Origin: Stictocephala bisonia
Taxonomy: Eukaryota > Arthropoda > Insecta > Hemiptera > Membracidae
Reading direction: 5' to 3'
Length of the DNA: 64,000 nt
Assembly (NCBI GenBank): GCA_035578905.1
Contig: JAQJVL010000083.1
Span: 861,861-925,860 of the forward strand
The stretch's first letter is position 1; each line of letters begins with the position of its first letter. The notes below the pieces were generated by a model. The model had not been told where the DNA came from. It did not search any database and saw nothing but the letters and a program-made list of their open reading frames with translations. Position numbers and translations under genes: made by a program. Below are positions 12,489 to 24,480 of this stretch, piece after piece.

Positions 12489-12798
12489 TTAAGTTTTACT
12501 GTGACTGTTATGTATAGTATTACAGGTAACTGATGTATGTTTGGTGAAAAGTGAGTGCAAAGTTGTTGAGGGCAGGAAAGGAAAGGTCGAAGTGAGGGAA
12601 TTCACTACCCGAAGCAGTTCTGGAGTAATGAGCGGCTTCTTCCTTGACCCTCGCCTGATCTCTGCCTTGTTCCCATTAATGCCCAGACTTGGTGAGTTGA
12701 TGTCCATGCTCTCTGGGCATAAAAGGTCATGGCTTGTTGGAACAACATTCATTCAAACAAAACGGCCCTACATAAACATGGCCCCTGAAAGTGTTTAA
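12489..12798. other. candidate coding patch, strand uncertain
   Basis: GC content rises here and both strands are open for more than 80 codons. On the minus strand a frame from 12752 contains SMDINSPSLG, then the basic segment RRGSRKKPLITPELLR followed at once by GTAGTG. On the plus strand a frame is open from an acceptor-like TAGTATTACAG ending at 12525 to a donor-like GTGAGT at 12692, a 166-bp exon in phase 0/1 containing SGFFLDPRLISALFPLMPRL. Only one strand can be real, if either is. The minus reading would place it inside the candidate gene. No family was recognised. Confidence 0.3.
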
Positions 12799-13314
12799 GC
12801 CCATGTAGGTATTTGATTGCAGTACAACTCTCTACGATGTGCAAGCTAAGTTGAGACGGAATTCACTTTCGGGCATCACTTCGACACAATTTCTCCTGCT
12901 TACAATTCAATATGTGTATATTATAGTCTGTGGTTTATTTGATTGAAATCATTGTTTCAGATAGAATATACAATTTTTAAGCACGAATGTGTTTAGGATA
13001 ATTGGTCAATAAACAGTTTTGTCATGGACAAACGAAACGAAAATGTTTTGCTAGTTCTGAACTTTCATTTATTTTGATGTAAAAAAACAGAGTTTTGTTC
13101 TTAAAATTTGTCTTTATCATCTAAAACAATAATTTTGATAAATATGATACAAATAATTTTATTTCTTAACAATTTGATGTGTAGGTTTCGGGAAGCGTGC
13201 CTAATTGGATTGCTTATTGGGACTAACATGGAGCATTGTTGAACGATACCTGATCGGGCCTGTTGTTGTGAAGTCTGTATGAAGCATGCTACAACAGATA
13301 GTGACGAATCTGAC
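12799..13314. other. nothing recognised
   Basis: AT-rich with no exon-like segment. Confidence 0.5.
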
Positions 13315-13866
13315 TGGTGTGAGATGCCATCAAGGACAATCCGTGTGTATCGGGAGATTGGTAGGTCGTCTAAGACAATCCGTGTGTATCGGGATATTGG
13401 TAGGTCATCTAAGATAATAAGTTTTTATTGGGAGAGGGGAGAGTAGTCTAAAACAATATATGTGTTTAGGGAGAGGAGTGGGTCGTCTAAAACAATCTTT
13501 GTGTATTGGGAAATGAGTGGGTTGTCAAAGACAATATGTTTATATCGGAAGAGAGTAAGTCGTCAAAGACAATCTGTGTGTGTCTGATGATGGGTGGGTT
13601 GTTTCAAACAATCTTTGTGTAGGGGGAGAAGAGTAAGATATTATTATTATTATTATTATATTATTCATATTTTGACGATCGGCGTCTTATGAATAAATAA
13701 ATAAATAAAATAAATAAGTCAACCCAGACAATCAGTGAGTATCTAGAGAAGGGTGCATCATCTGAGACAATCTGTATGTATCGGGGGTGGGTATATCATA
13801 TGTGACAATCAATATGTGTATTGGGAGGGAAGGCTAAGTTATTAATAGGAAATCTGTGTGTATAAT
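13315..13866. repeat. degenerate minisatellite, unit 39-43 bp
   Basis: Units share GGTCGTCTAAGACAATC, then TGTGTGTATCGGGAGA and a G/A-rich end. The first two are nearly identical (39 bp apart) and later ones drift. The array is interrupted at about 13634-13720 by an ATT run plus a SINE tail and then resumes with TCAACCCAGACAATC. Confidence 0.8.
13634..13720 (+). mobile_element. SINE 3' tail inserted in the minisatellite
   Basis: ATTCATATTTTGACGATCGG, GTCTTATG and an (AATA)n tail match the 3' end of the SINE at 15375-15680. The flanks GAGTAAG and AATAAG suggest a short target duplication (TAAG). Confidence 0.65.
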
Positions 13867-14419
13867 GTAAGATTGTTCAGAGAGGATTAAAATTATTATC
13901 AGATATATTCACGCTAATTTGATAATCCTAGAAAGGCTACAGTAACGATTTATACATAACGTAACCAATATCAGTATCGTCTTAAAATTGTAATTTCTGG
14001 TTAAACATAGTTAATATTTAAGGAACTAAGTAATTATCACACACCTAAATAACACCAACGTTCGTGGCTTTCAGATTGATAGATGCTAGATTGAACTTGA
14101 AATATACGCCCGCCCCTTCCACTTAGAAAGTGACATGGGTTGACGGGCCTTGACAATAAAATTACATTTTAACTCCTAGGTGCGGTTCAAAAAATTAATT
14201 TATTTTTATCTTTTACAGTTAAAATTGGTTTGTTAATTGGCTATGTCCAAGTAGGATAGTGGTTTATCCAAATAACAAAAATAAAAAAAGATATAACACT
14301 TACATCTAGGAAATGTGATGCATTAGTTGATTTTGTGTCGTAGTGCCCTGTGATGGTTGTTAAAATCAAAAGAATAAAAACCATAAAAAAGTTCCCCAGG
14401 TGTATAAAAAACACCTCCC
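13867..14419. other. nothing recognised
   Basis: AT-rich, without gene or repeat relation. Confidence 0.5.
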
Positions 14420-14570
14420 ATACTGCTTAGTAGTTAAGTGGTTATGGCTTCGGATTGTGGAGTGCGAGGATAGGACCGCAAATTCGAAGGTTCGAATCTC
14501 TTACTGAGCTAACACTGACTATACCGCACAGGCCTGCAGGCCCATATGAATGAAGTCGTTAAGTAAAATG
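14420..14570 (+). mobile_element. SINE-B copy 1 with tRNA-like head
   Basis: The head has an A-box-like TAGTTAAGTGGTTATGG and a B-box GGTTCGAATC. GCTTAGT at the start can pair with ACTGAGC downstream like an acceptor stem. The T stem is imperfect and the part between anticodon and T arm is too long for an ordinary tRNA. A second copy at 44590-44727 continues with the same non-tRNA body (GGCCTGCAGGCCCATATGAA here), so this is a SINE rather than a tRNA gene. Confidence 0.65.
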
Positions 14571-15374
14571 TTACAGATGATCTAACCTGGTGATTGTTTT
14601 AATTTAGTAGGAAAAAATAATTAAATGAAAATTTAGCAAAAATTAGGTGTTACCAAGAAGAAAATGGAATGGATTGTGCTCATTTAAAGATTTTATTATA
14701 AGAATGCATATGGAAAAAATACAGAAATAACGGAATATGAATGAAGAAATGCATAACTCCTAAGTTTCTTTCTTGTTAAATATGTTACAAGTTACGTAAA
14801 ATGACACTTATTTGGAATTCAGTAATATTTCTTTTTGTCTGTTAGGAAATGAGAGAGGCCAAAAGGAATGTATAATAGGCCTACTTTAGGTAAATATTTC
14901 ATGATCTGTTTTGATAAAAAACTGTTTTGGTAATTCGAAACGAGGCACTTTATGAAACTCCAGTGGATTTCCAAGGTGCCAAGTCAACTAGAAGCAGATA
15001 CAAGTTGTGAATTTTCAAACGAGTAAGTATAACTTGAAGAGTTTTGATGTTCTGTTGTAGTCTGGTTACTAACTGCAACTTCCTCACAAAAGGCCATTTG
15101 AGGATGTCTTACGACAGCGATTTGTGTAAGATGGAGGTGTACCAGTATATTGTATCATTAGTTATTCATGGACACAAATTGTGTGTTACCTAATGAATCG
15201 GGCAAGTAGATGGGCTTTGGGCATAAGATACTAGAAAATATTCAATAAGTTGTAGACTTTTGAGTTTAATGATACTTTTTAGCAACAAAATCAGTTGAAC
15301 TACCGGTATATCAGAAAATAAATAAACTTAAATAACTATATCTGGAATAAACTTAATATACCAGAACTATTTAT
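14571..15374. other. nothing recognised
   Basis: AT-rich; no exon or gene. Confidence 0.5.
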
Positions 15375-15680
15375 TAATTGGTCAGTAGCGTAGTTGGTTC
15401 AATCCCAGCTTCATGTGCTAAAGGTTCTCAGTTTGATCCCAATCAGAGTTATAATACATTTTGAGAAGGGTCAGCTGATAACCACCGGCTGTTCATTTGT
15501 CATTGGGCTATTAATTAATGACACTTTCTGAGGAATCGTCGGCCTTAGTTTGTAACAATGACTACATTCGCTCATCTACACTCATCACACTCATTCGAAA
15601 TCCATATTCGCCCATATCTTGATGATCGGCGTCTTATGAATAAATAAATAAAAAATAAATAAATAAATAGCAAGGGGAAA
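15375..15680 (+). mobile_element. SINE-C: different tRNA head, SINE-A type tail
   Basis: The head has an A-box-like TAGCGTAGTTGG and a B-box-like GTTTGATCCC, unlike SINE-A. From about 15490 the body matches the SINE-A 3' half (GGCTATTAATTAATGACA, TTCTGAGGAA, CTACACTCATCACACTCATT, ATATTCGCCC). It ends GATGATCGGCGTCTTATG followed by (AATA)n. Confidence 0.75.
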
Positions 15681-16431
15681 TATTAGAATATTAAAAAAAA
15701 ACTGTACTCTTATTATACGTAAATCATTATTTGTCAACTCACTCTAAATTGATCATGTTAGTGTTTAAGAGATTTATATTATTTAATTTTTTAATGCTGA
15801 GTAATTTTCGTAATAAAAACTTTTTTTTAATCTCCAACTTGAAAAAAAAAAGTAATTCCCTGATTTCGTCTGCTCTCAGACATGTCAATGTTGATATAGG
15901 CTACAGTAAATATTCTGTTGCAATGTAGATAAATAAACAATGGTAAAGATCCCCATCGAATTATGACGTACGTTTAATTAACTAACTAATCAACCAATTA
16001 TTGTTTGTGGGAAATATTTTCTGCAATATCGAACAAAAAATGCTTAAATCATAATGTTTGGAAGGAAAATAAGAAGAAATAACTGCGAAATTGTGCTTTT
16101 TACAGTTATGGAGTAGCAGGTGGTCTTAATTGGAAATGCCGCCGTTAGGAGTTAATTAAAGTTCATTTTATGCAGAGCACATACAAAAATACAGCCAAAT
16201 AACTTTTAACGACAACCAGTATTACGGTTAGTAAAGTATATTTTCTCTTTTGGGAGATAAAACCTGTTAATATTTATAATAAAATTAAATAAATGACTAA
16301 AACTGTTTTATAATCAACCCGGGGTCCGACTATAATTACAGTCTCTTCTCAGTTTAGTAACAAATACAAGTTCATGTAAATGAAAAAGATTTGCACGCAC
16401 GCACGCATGCACACACACGCATGGTAAACTC
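15681..16431. other. AT-rich; short CA/CG-type microsatellite at 16394-16423
   Basis: No gene. GCACGCACGCACGCATGCAC repeats lie just left of the transposase relic. Confidence 0.5.
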
Positions 16432-17084
16432 ATGGCGATGTACTCACTCATCATGAAATCTCCCGTACCACTAAACCAAGGCCACACTAGATATTTTTGT
16501 TTTCCTACAGCATACAAACATATAAGGGAAGCTAAGGTTTTTACTACGCCTCATCCTCGCTATTTACAATCGTTTACCACGAACCTAAGCACTGGTAGCT
16601 CTGGTTTAGATTCGACTCATGTGAGATATTTAAAAAAGAAGTTATCTTGTTTGAACGAAAATGAAAATATCTGTAATTTACTTATGGGAGAAATTTATGT
16701 AAAACCAGATATGAGTTATAAAGGGGGCAAGTTGGAGGGAATTGCTCATAACGTAAATAATGAATCTGTAGGTCTAGCCACGACCATTCAAGCATTTATG
16801 GTGTCCTCACTTCTTTCACATGATAAAGATGTTGTGGGATTATTTCCTTGTAGAGATCTAACTTGTGATTACTTACATCATTTAATTTAATGTTAGATTA
16901 TCTTAGCGATTCTTATATTTTTTCTTGCCAAAAATGCTCTACTAGCTCTTTAATTTATGTAAAAAAAGGTATAACAATCTTTTGTAATATTATTCCATTG
17001 AATAAAGATGCAATAAGGTATCAAAAGAGAAACTTGTCGGGAAATAGAGAGGTAAATGTAAGAAAAGAAAGGTTGATAAGTTAA
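16432..17084 (+). pseudogene. P-element/THAP9-type transposase relic
   Basis: The 152-codon frame (16432-16890) reads like the start of the RNase H-like catalytic core of P-superfamily transposases: an AYKHIREAKVFTTPHPRYLQ segment, SGLDSTHVRYLKKKLS, then the block LMGEIYVKPDMSYKGGKL. In the family the first acidic catalytic residue sits in an IDE(I/V)Y context; here the position reads MGEIY, so that Asp appears lost. QAFMVSSLLSHDKDVVGLFP follows, as in relatives. The frame stops at 16890 and similarity may continue weakly in another frame to 17084. The N-terminal THAP zinc finger and the C-terminal half are absent. No terminal inverted repeats were found close by. It is dead. Confidence 0.75.
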
Positions 17085-17304
17085 ATCAGTAAGTTGATTT
17101 TACTTCAGTTAATAGTCAAAAGTTTTCTAGACATATTTAATTATAAAGCATAAGTGAATCATTTAACTTGAGTTTTTTTATCCCAAATAAATATTTATAC
17201 AATATTAATTTATCATTTATTTACGTCAAACATGCTCACAGTAAACTTGTTAAAACTTCCTTTAATCTATCACTGGTAATTTTGCTTAAATTTTAATTAC
17301 TATA
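17085..17304. other. AT-rich sequence, nothing recognised
   Basis: No feature seen. Confidence 0.5.
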
Positions 17305-17741
17305 GGCGTGTGAGCGAGCGTCCAATGCAAGTTGTACGAGAGCGCTCCGATCCGCCCCACGCAGTGACGTCACAACATGAGCAGCGCGGCCTGGAAATCT
17401 AGGGGGCCTTGACTCAACAGATTTTGATGAAATTTGGAGGGAAGTTAGCTTTTGTATCATATAGACTCACTAAGAAAGGATTTATCGAAATTCAAGTTAT
17501 AAGGGGTAGTCTCAGCCCCTCAATGTTTCCTTTCTTCCGCAAAAGTAACATTGGCATTAATTTAATGTAAATTTTTTGTACATTAAATTAGTTAATTAAC
17601 AGCTGATACTAAAAAACTAATTATGACACAAAAGCTTGGCTAATATGGTTTTCATTAAAAATGTTCAAGATCATTTCCACAAACTCTGACATGAGCAAGC
17701 GTAGAGAACCATACCGTAACGAAGAAAGGGCTATCGGCTAG
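17305..17741 (+). mobile_element. Helitron-like fragment
   Basis: It contains the wording usual near one end of invertebrate Helitrons (GATTTTGATGAAATTTGGAG, TAAGAAAGGATTTATCGAAA). It stops at GGCTATCGGCTAG followed by T, the expected CTAG/T 3' border. The TAAGAAAGGATTT motif also occurs in the elements at 47760-49464 and, as TAGTAAAGGATTC, at 53160-53330. The 5' border is not resolved and no Rep/helicase frame is present. Confidence 0.5.
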
Positions 17742-17752
17742 TATATAAGTAT

Positions 17753-18565
17753 ACAGGGTGTCTATTATGTATGGAAACACCCAAACATTTTCTTTATAAA
17801 TCTAAATAGAAATTCGAAACTTTTTCAATCTTGATAATATTGGACACATACTTTCTGGAACAATGTTTTGTCATTTCACACCAGCAGGAGACGTCCTGTT
17901 CAGAACATCTAAATATTCTTTATGGAGCCTATACCTTGTAATACATCACATTAAAGGTTATAGTGAACTGAATTGAAAGTCAAACACTGCTTTAGTGTTA
18001 AAACTTTACTAATATCATAAATATTTTTTTATGTTTATAGCAAATTAATAAAATAAATCATTATTACACACTTCATGTTAAAAAAAATTGTATCAAAATT
18101 CTACTAAATGAAATCAGCTTAAAATTACAATTTTGTTTTTTATGAATTAAACACTTACACAATTGTTATGGGATTTACTGTAACGTATTACTGTGGCATG
18201 AACCAATTAGAATGAAATTGTTGAACACCATACATTTTCAATATTCAATGCGCTTTATTTTCTAAAAGAGTTATTCCTTAGAAATACGATTTGAGGCACT
18301 CAATTCAATTAACTACAACATTTAAAGTGATGTATCACAAGGTATAGGCTTCCATAAAGCATATTAACGATACCCTCGACAGGACGACAGGACAGGATGT
18401 TAGTGTGAAATGACAAAATATTATTCCAAAAAGTATATTCTCAATCCCTATCACGATTTTTAAAATGCGAATTTAAATTTCAAATACTAAAGAATGTATT
18501 TGTAAATAAAACAGGATAGGTGTACACATGTAAAATCAATAATTGGGGGTGTCCATAGGATATTC
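17753..18565. repeat. long imperfect inverted repeat with ACAGGGTGT-type ends
   Basis: The left arm (about 17753-18000) starts TATACAGGGTGTCTATTATG. The right arm (about 18180-18565) is its degraded reverse complement. Paired landmarks are GTTTTGTCATTTCACAC against GTGTGAAATGACAAAATA, and GCCTATACCTTGTAATACAT against ATGTATCACAAGGTATAGGC. It is either one foldback element or two inverted copies of one element. Confidence 0.7.
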
Positions 18566-19094
18566 TTCTAAGGTACAATCCAGAGCTAGTCATAGTGGAA
18601 GTGTGCCTATAATGTAGTTATCAACTTAGATAGATTTCCGTTTTGTGATGACTGACTTGTTATTATTTTTCACGGAGCGCTTCATGACTACACTGTTTTG
18701 GTGAAGAATACTGATCTAAGAATGATTAAAATCAATTAGAGAATATGATTAAAAATCGGACTCCTTTATTTTGTATTTATTGAAATATCAAATAACCTTA
18801 ATTTATGAGAAGTTCAGCTGAAGTCCGAAAGAAACTTGAAGTAGTAATGCTTTTGCGAGTCTGTATCCTCCAAGTGGAAGCAGAGTGGCTGTAAAAAATA
18901 ATAAGTGCGTGTATATTATAACGACCGTTTTCAAGTGCTGTTCTTGGAATAATCACCTCTCGAGTGCCGACCCAACTCCCACATCCTCTCTAGCCTCCTT
19001 AAAATCGTTTGTTAACGGTCCCGTCAGTAATAACCATATTCCTGCTATACAAAAGTGAGTATGAGGTCAGAACAAAGGTATTTGTTGTTTTTTT
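18566..19094. other. nothing recognised
   Basis: Mixed composition; GC rises toward 19000 ahead of the reverse transcriptase motif. No exon. Confidence 0.45.
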
Positions 19095-19370
19095 GTGTGT
19101 TCTGAGAACAATAAAACCCCTATTGGCGGGTACATTACGAGCCCTGTAATCAGGGAACGTGAAAGTTCTGCCGCTGTCGGTCGTCTTCCTCCTCTGCCCA
19201 CAGGCGGAGGACCGTTTTATCCGTCCTCTCCTTCACATCACGTTGCAATCATGAACATCATTCTCCCAAGGACTGGTAATTTTGAATCGTCTTCGCAGCG
19301 GTACGGAGTCCCCCAAGGGTCAAGCTTGGACACGTCTTTATTCCTTTCTCTATGCCGCGCTAGCCCGTGA
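19095..19370 (+). pseudogene. reverse transcriptase motif relic
   Basis: The end of this 91-codon frame contains RYGVPQGSSLDTSLFLSL, which matches the GVPQGSxLxPxLF motif of non-LTR reverse transcriptases. The upstream part shows no recognisable palm or finger segments and the YxDD box is absent, so only a scrap remains. Confidence 0.5.
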
Positions 19371-21639
19371 TGGACCGCAACCTATTTCCGTTTGCCTTCG
19401 GGCGAAACTGGTTTAATCAATTGACGTGGAACGGTTTTCACGCACTTTTTCTGATACCCACTGCCAACATCTGGTCGTCCATCCATTGAAGCCTCACAAG
19501 TAAGCTATTTGTTTCGGCTTTTGATAGCAGGCAATGGTAATTCCTATTGAATGTAAATCATGAAATATATAATCAAGAGACAATTGAATTAATATTTTTC
19601 CATATTGTATTTTTAACATTTATTCCTATACGAAATAATACATTCCGTCTAAAGTTTAACTGGTATTACAGTATAATTTAAATATAAAAAAACTGAAACC
19701 CTCATGTATGAAATCCAACACAACATGATGACATAAATAGTAATTTAACAGCACACGTCTTGTAACTATACAAATAAAAATTAATTGTGTGCTTATAAGT
19801 AAACATTGAAAAAATAAAAATAACGTTTTCGATAGAAAATACTTATTAAAAATTCATGACAATTTTCAATTACTAGCTACAAATGTTATTTGAAACAGTT
19901 CCATCCTCAGTTGAATGTCAGTTAACTGCATCCACTCATTGTTAAATTAATACTGTAATAAAAGTGTAATTTATATTACGTCTAGAACACAAATAACGAA
20001 TTAATTAGAAGGTCATATATTTAACAAACCACCAATGACTAGACTTTATCAAGAGTGATTGAATAAGTAATTGTATTTGTTTGTGTAGCTAAAAAGTGGA
20101 TAAAACAAATAAAATATTTGCTGTAGTCTTATGATTTTATTTTTGATACATCTGTTATGTAAGAAAAAAGTTTGGAAATTAAGTATTAAAAATAACAATC
20201 CGGAATAACAATTTTACGTAATAGCATCAAACAAAAATTTAGATAATTTAAAAGGTTGTGGTGGTGTATAAGAATCAACTAGTTGGTGGGTCCTAATCCA
20301 TACGGCTTAGTAGCATATGGATCCTCAGATAAAAAGCTCCTTTCTTTATTTATAATTCACTCTCGACCCAGTAGTACACAGTAATCACTTTAGGGCACGG
20401 GCTTGCCGATAATACGCCCTAGAGGGCACTGAAACAAACTACAGGCAGGTAATCGTCAGTTACCAATCCAACGATGGTTACCAGACGTAAATCAAAACCA
20501 GCAGCCGTGATCGGCCATTAATACAACTGAACGTCGGGATTGATTAGACCGCCGATTGGTCATGTATATTGATAATGTCTTTACAAGGTATAATTTGAAA
20601 AAATAACAGAAATCCCTACCGCAGATTGATTTAATTTGATAAAGATAGTCCTTAATATAATCATGTGTTAAAAAGCTAGTTTTCTTGTTGCAATATAAAA
20701 CTAAGAGTTTGATTCTAGGAAAAGTTAAACATTTTAAACTAATTGAGTTATTTTATAAAAATGTATATGTTTATAAGGTTTGTTGTCTGCTACCATATAT
20801 TAATTTGAAAAAAAAAACTGTTAAATATATATTTGGTATAAGACTCGAAGGTTATGTTTTATATGATAATACAAATAAATAGTGATCTCCTGTCACAAAG
20901 CTAAATGCAATCCATCAAGCAATTTAAGACCTGTCTCACTGATTCTATTGGGCAGTTCTAGCTAATCCCTCCGTAACACAGCGCAGGGGGCAATCTGTAA
21001 CTATGGATAAACTCTCTGCAATCACATGACTGATCTAGGGTCAATCCCCATTTATAATTACAGGTGTTACGTCTGCCCACTATAGTTCGGAACCGATTAA
21101 ACAGTGACCATTCCATACGAGGGAGGTTCATCCCACCTACAATAAGATGTATATAGTAGATTTAAAAATAAACAATGTTAGAAAATTAGTTAGATTATAT
21201 TTTAAACGGCATCATTATGATATGTTCATTTTTAAGGGCGGTTGGTGAGGGGATGAAGACGGCTAGAGGTGGTGACCGCTAGTAAATACTGAATGTGCAT
21301 GATGATTGGAAAGGTTGCAATACATGGAGGCTTGAGTGTTCAGTGTATGAAGTTGTCATAGTAAAGAAAAACGTGTAGGACAAATAGGAGTATCTGGACT
21401 TTAAAAAGTAGCGAAATAAATATTCACGTTCCCTTGTTTGTCGAACAAAGACTGATTTGAAAAACATTTTGATTAATAATTGTTAATAACATTAGTTTGT
21501 GGGGTTTAGTAACTAAATAAGTTCGTAAGTGGAAAAATAAAGTCTTCAATTTAATAGGACAAACATAATAAATCCTGTTGAGTGTTACACTTAATTTATT
21601 TTAATATTTTTATTTATTTTATTTTTTAGTTATAAGTAG
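19371..21639. other. mostly AT-rich; two GC-richer unassigned patches
   Basis: Patches at about 20280-20580 and 20900-21130 are GC-richer (for example GGGCACGGGCTTGCCG) but have no open frame, splice-bounded exon or match elsewhere in the window. The 65-codon frame at 20685-20882 and the 62-codon minus frame at 21467-21279 look like chance. Confidence 0.45.
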
Positions 21640-24480
21640 TCCTAAACATAATATACTTAGTTGATCTCTGTTTATACGTAGTCCTGAACATAACTTACTA
21701 ACTTGATCTCTGTTTGTGCGTAGTCCTGAACATAATATACTTACTTGATCTCTGTTTATACGTAGTCCTGAATATAACTTACCAACTTGATCTCTGTTTA
21801 TACGTAGTCCTGAACATAATATACTTACTTGATATCTGTTTTTACGTAGTTCTGAACTTAATATACTTACTTTATCTCTGTTTATACGTAGTCCTGAATA
21901 TAACTTACTAACTTGATCTCTGTATGTGCGTAGTCCTGAACATAATATACTTACTTGATCTCTGTTTATACGTAGTCCTGAATATAACTTACTAACTTGA
22001 TCTCTGTATGTGCGTAGTCCTGAACATAATTTACTTAATTGATCTTTGTTTATACGTAGTCCTGAACGTAATATACTTACTTCATCTCTGTTTATACGTA
22101 GTCCTAAACGTAATATACTTACTTTATCTCTGTTTATACGTAGTCCTGAACGTAATATACTTACTTGATCTCTGTTTATACGTAGTCCTGAACGTAATAT
22201 ACTTACTTGATCTCTGTTTATACGTAGTCCTGAACATAATTTACTTACTTGATCTTTGTTTATACGTAGTCCTGAACGTAATATACTTACTTGATCTCTG
22301 TTTATACGTAATCCTGGACGTAGTATACTTACTTGATCTTTGTTTATACGTAGTCCTGAACATAATATACTTACTTGACCTTTGTTTATACGTAGTCCTG
22401 AACATAATATACTTACTTGATTTCTGTTTATACGTAGTCCTGAACATAATATACTTACTTGACCTCTGTTTATACGTAGTCCTGAACATAATATACTTAC
22501 TTGATCTCTGTTTATACGTAGTCCTTAACGTAATATACTTACTTGATCTCTGTTTATACGTAGTCCTGAACGTAATATACTTACTTGATCTCTGTTTATA
22601 CGTACAGTCCTGAACGTAATATACTTACTTGATCTCTGTTTATACGTACAGTCCTGAACGTAATATACTTACTTGACCTCTGTTTATACGTAGTCCTGAA
22701 CATAATATACTTACTTGACCTCTGTTTATACGTAGTCCTGAACATAATATACTTACTTGACCTCTGTTTATACGTAGTCCTGAACATAATATACTTACTT
22801 GACCTCTGTTTATACGTAGTCCTGAACATAATATACTTATTTGACCTCTGTTTATACGTAGTCCTGAACATAATATACTTACTTGAACTCTGTTTATACG
22901 TAGTCCTGAACATAATATACTTACTTAATCTCTGTTTATACGTACAGTCCTGAACGTAATATACTTACTTCATCTCTGTTTATACGTACAGTCCTGAACG
23001 TAATATACTTACTTGACCTCTGTTTATACGTAGTCCTGAACATAATATACTTACTTGACCTCTGTTTATACGTAGTCCTGAACATAATATACTTACTTGA
23101 CCTCTGTTGATACGTAGTCCTGAACATAATATACTTACTTGACCTCTGTTTATACGTAGTCCTGAACATAATATACTTACTTGACCTCTGTTTATACGTA
23201 GTCCTGAACATAATATACTTATTTGACCTCTGTTTATACGTAGTCCTGAACATAATATACTTACTTGAACTCTGTTTATACGTAGTCCTGAACATAATAT
23301 ACTTACTTGACCTCTGTTTATACGTAGTCCTGAACATAACATACTTACTTGACCTCTGTTTATACGTAGTCCTGAATATAATATACTTACTTGACCTCTG
23401 TTTATACGTAGTCCTGAACATAATATACTTACTTGACCGCTGTTTATACGTAGTCCTGAACATAATATACTTACTTGACCTCTGTTTATACGTAGTCCTG
23501 AACATAATATACTTTCTTGACCTCTGTTTATACGTAGTCCTGAACATAACATACTTACTTGACCTCTGTTTATACGTAGTCCTGAACATAATATACTTAC
23601 TTGACCTCTGTTTATACGTAGTCCTGAACATAATATACTTACTTGACCTCTGTTTATACGTAGTCCTGAACATAATATACTTACTTGACCTCTGTTTATA
23701 CGTAGTCCTGAACATAATATACTTACTTGACCTCTGTTTATACGTAGTCCTGAACATAACATACTTATTTGACCTCTGTTTATACGTAGTCCTGAACATA
23801 ATATACTTACTTGAACTCTGTTTATACTTAGTCCTGAACATAACATACTTATTTGACCTCTGTTTATACGTAGTCCTGAACATAACATACTTACTTGACC
23901 TCTGTTTATACGTAGTCCTGAACATAATATACTTACTTGACCTCTGTTTATACGTAGTCATGAATATAACAAACTTACTTGACGTCTGTTTATATGTAGT
24001 CCTGAACATAATATACTTACTTGACATCTGTTTATACGTAGTCCTGAACATAATATACTTACTTGACCTCTGTTTATACGTAGTCCTGAACATAATATAC
24101 TTACTTGACCTCTGTTTATACGTAGTCCTGAACATAATATACTTACTTGACCTCTGTTTATACGTAGTCCTGAACATATTATACTTACTTGACCTCTGTT
24201 TATACGTAGTCCTGAACATAATATACTTACTTGACCTCTGTTTATACGTAGTCCTGAACATAATATACTTACTTGACCTCTGTTTATACGTAATCCTGAA
24301 CATAATATACTTACTTGACCTCTGTTTATACGTAGTCCTGAACATAATATACTTACTTGACCTCTGTTTATATGTAATCCTGAACATAATATACTTACTT
24401 GATCTCTGTTTATACGTAGTCCTGAACATAATATACTTACTTGATCTCTGTTTATACGTAGTCCTAAACATAATATACTT
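21640..24480. repeat. 42-bp minisatellite, about 67 units
   Basis: The unit reads ACTTGACCTCTGTTTATACG, TAGTCCTGAACATAATATAC, TT. The outer (left) units vary most and the centre is nearly uniform. Because 42 is a multiple of three and most units lack stops, open frames of up to 511 codons appear on the minus strand and 201 codons on the plus strand. Several overlap in different frames and on both strands, so they are artefacts and not genes. Variant 44-bp units with an extra CA (TACGTACAGTCC) at about 22601, 22645, 22941 and 22985 break the frame. Confidence 0.95.

Noticed and set aside
14428..14514. A functional tRNA gene
   Set aside because: The acceptor-like pairing and B-box are present, but the middle is too long, the T stem is poor, and a second copy shares non-tRNA sequence downstream, so it is a SINE head.
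22936..24471. A 511-codon frame of 14-residue repeats
   Set aside because: It follows from the 42-bp unit. Equally long frames exist in other frames and on the other strand, and unit variation ignores codon position.
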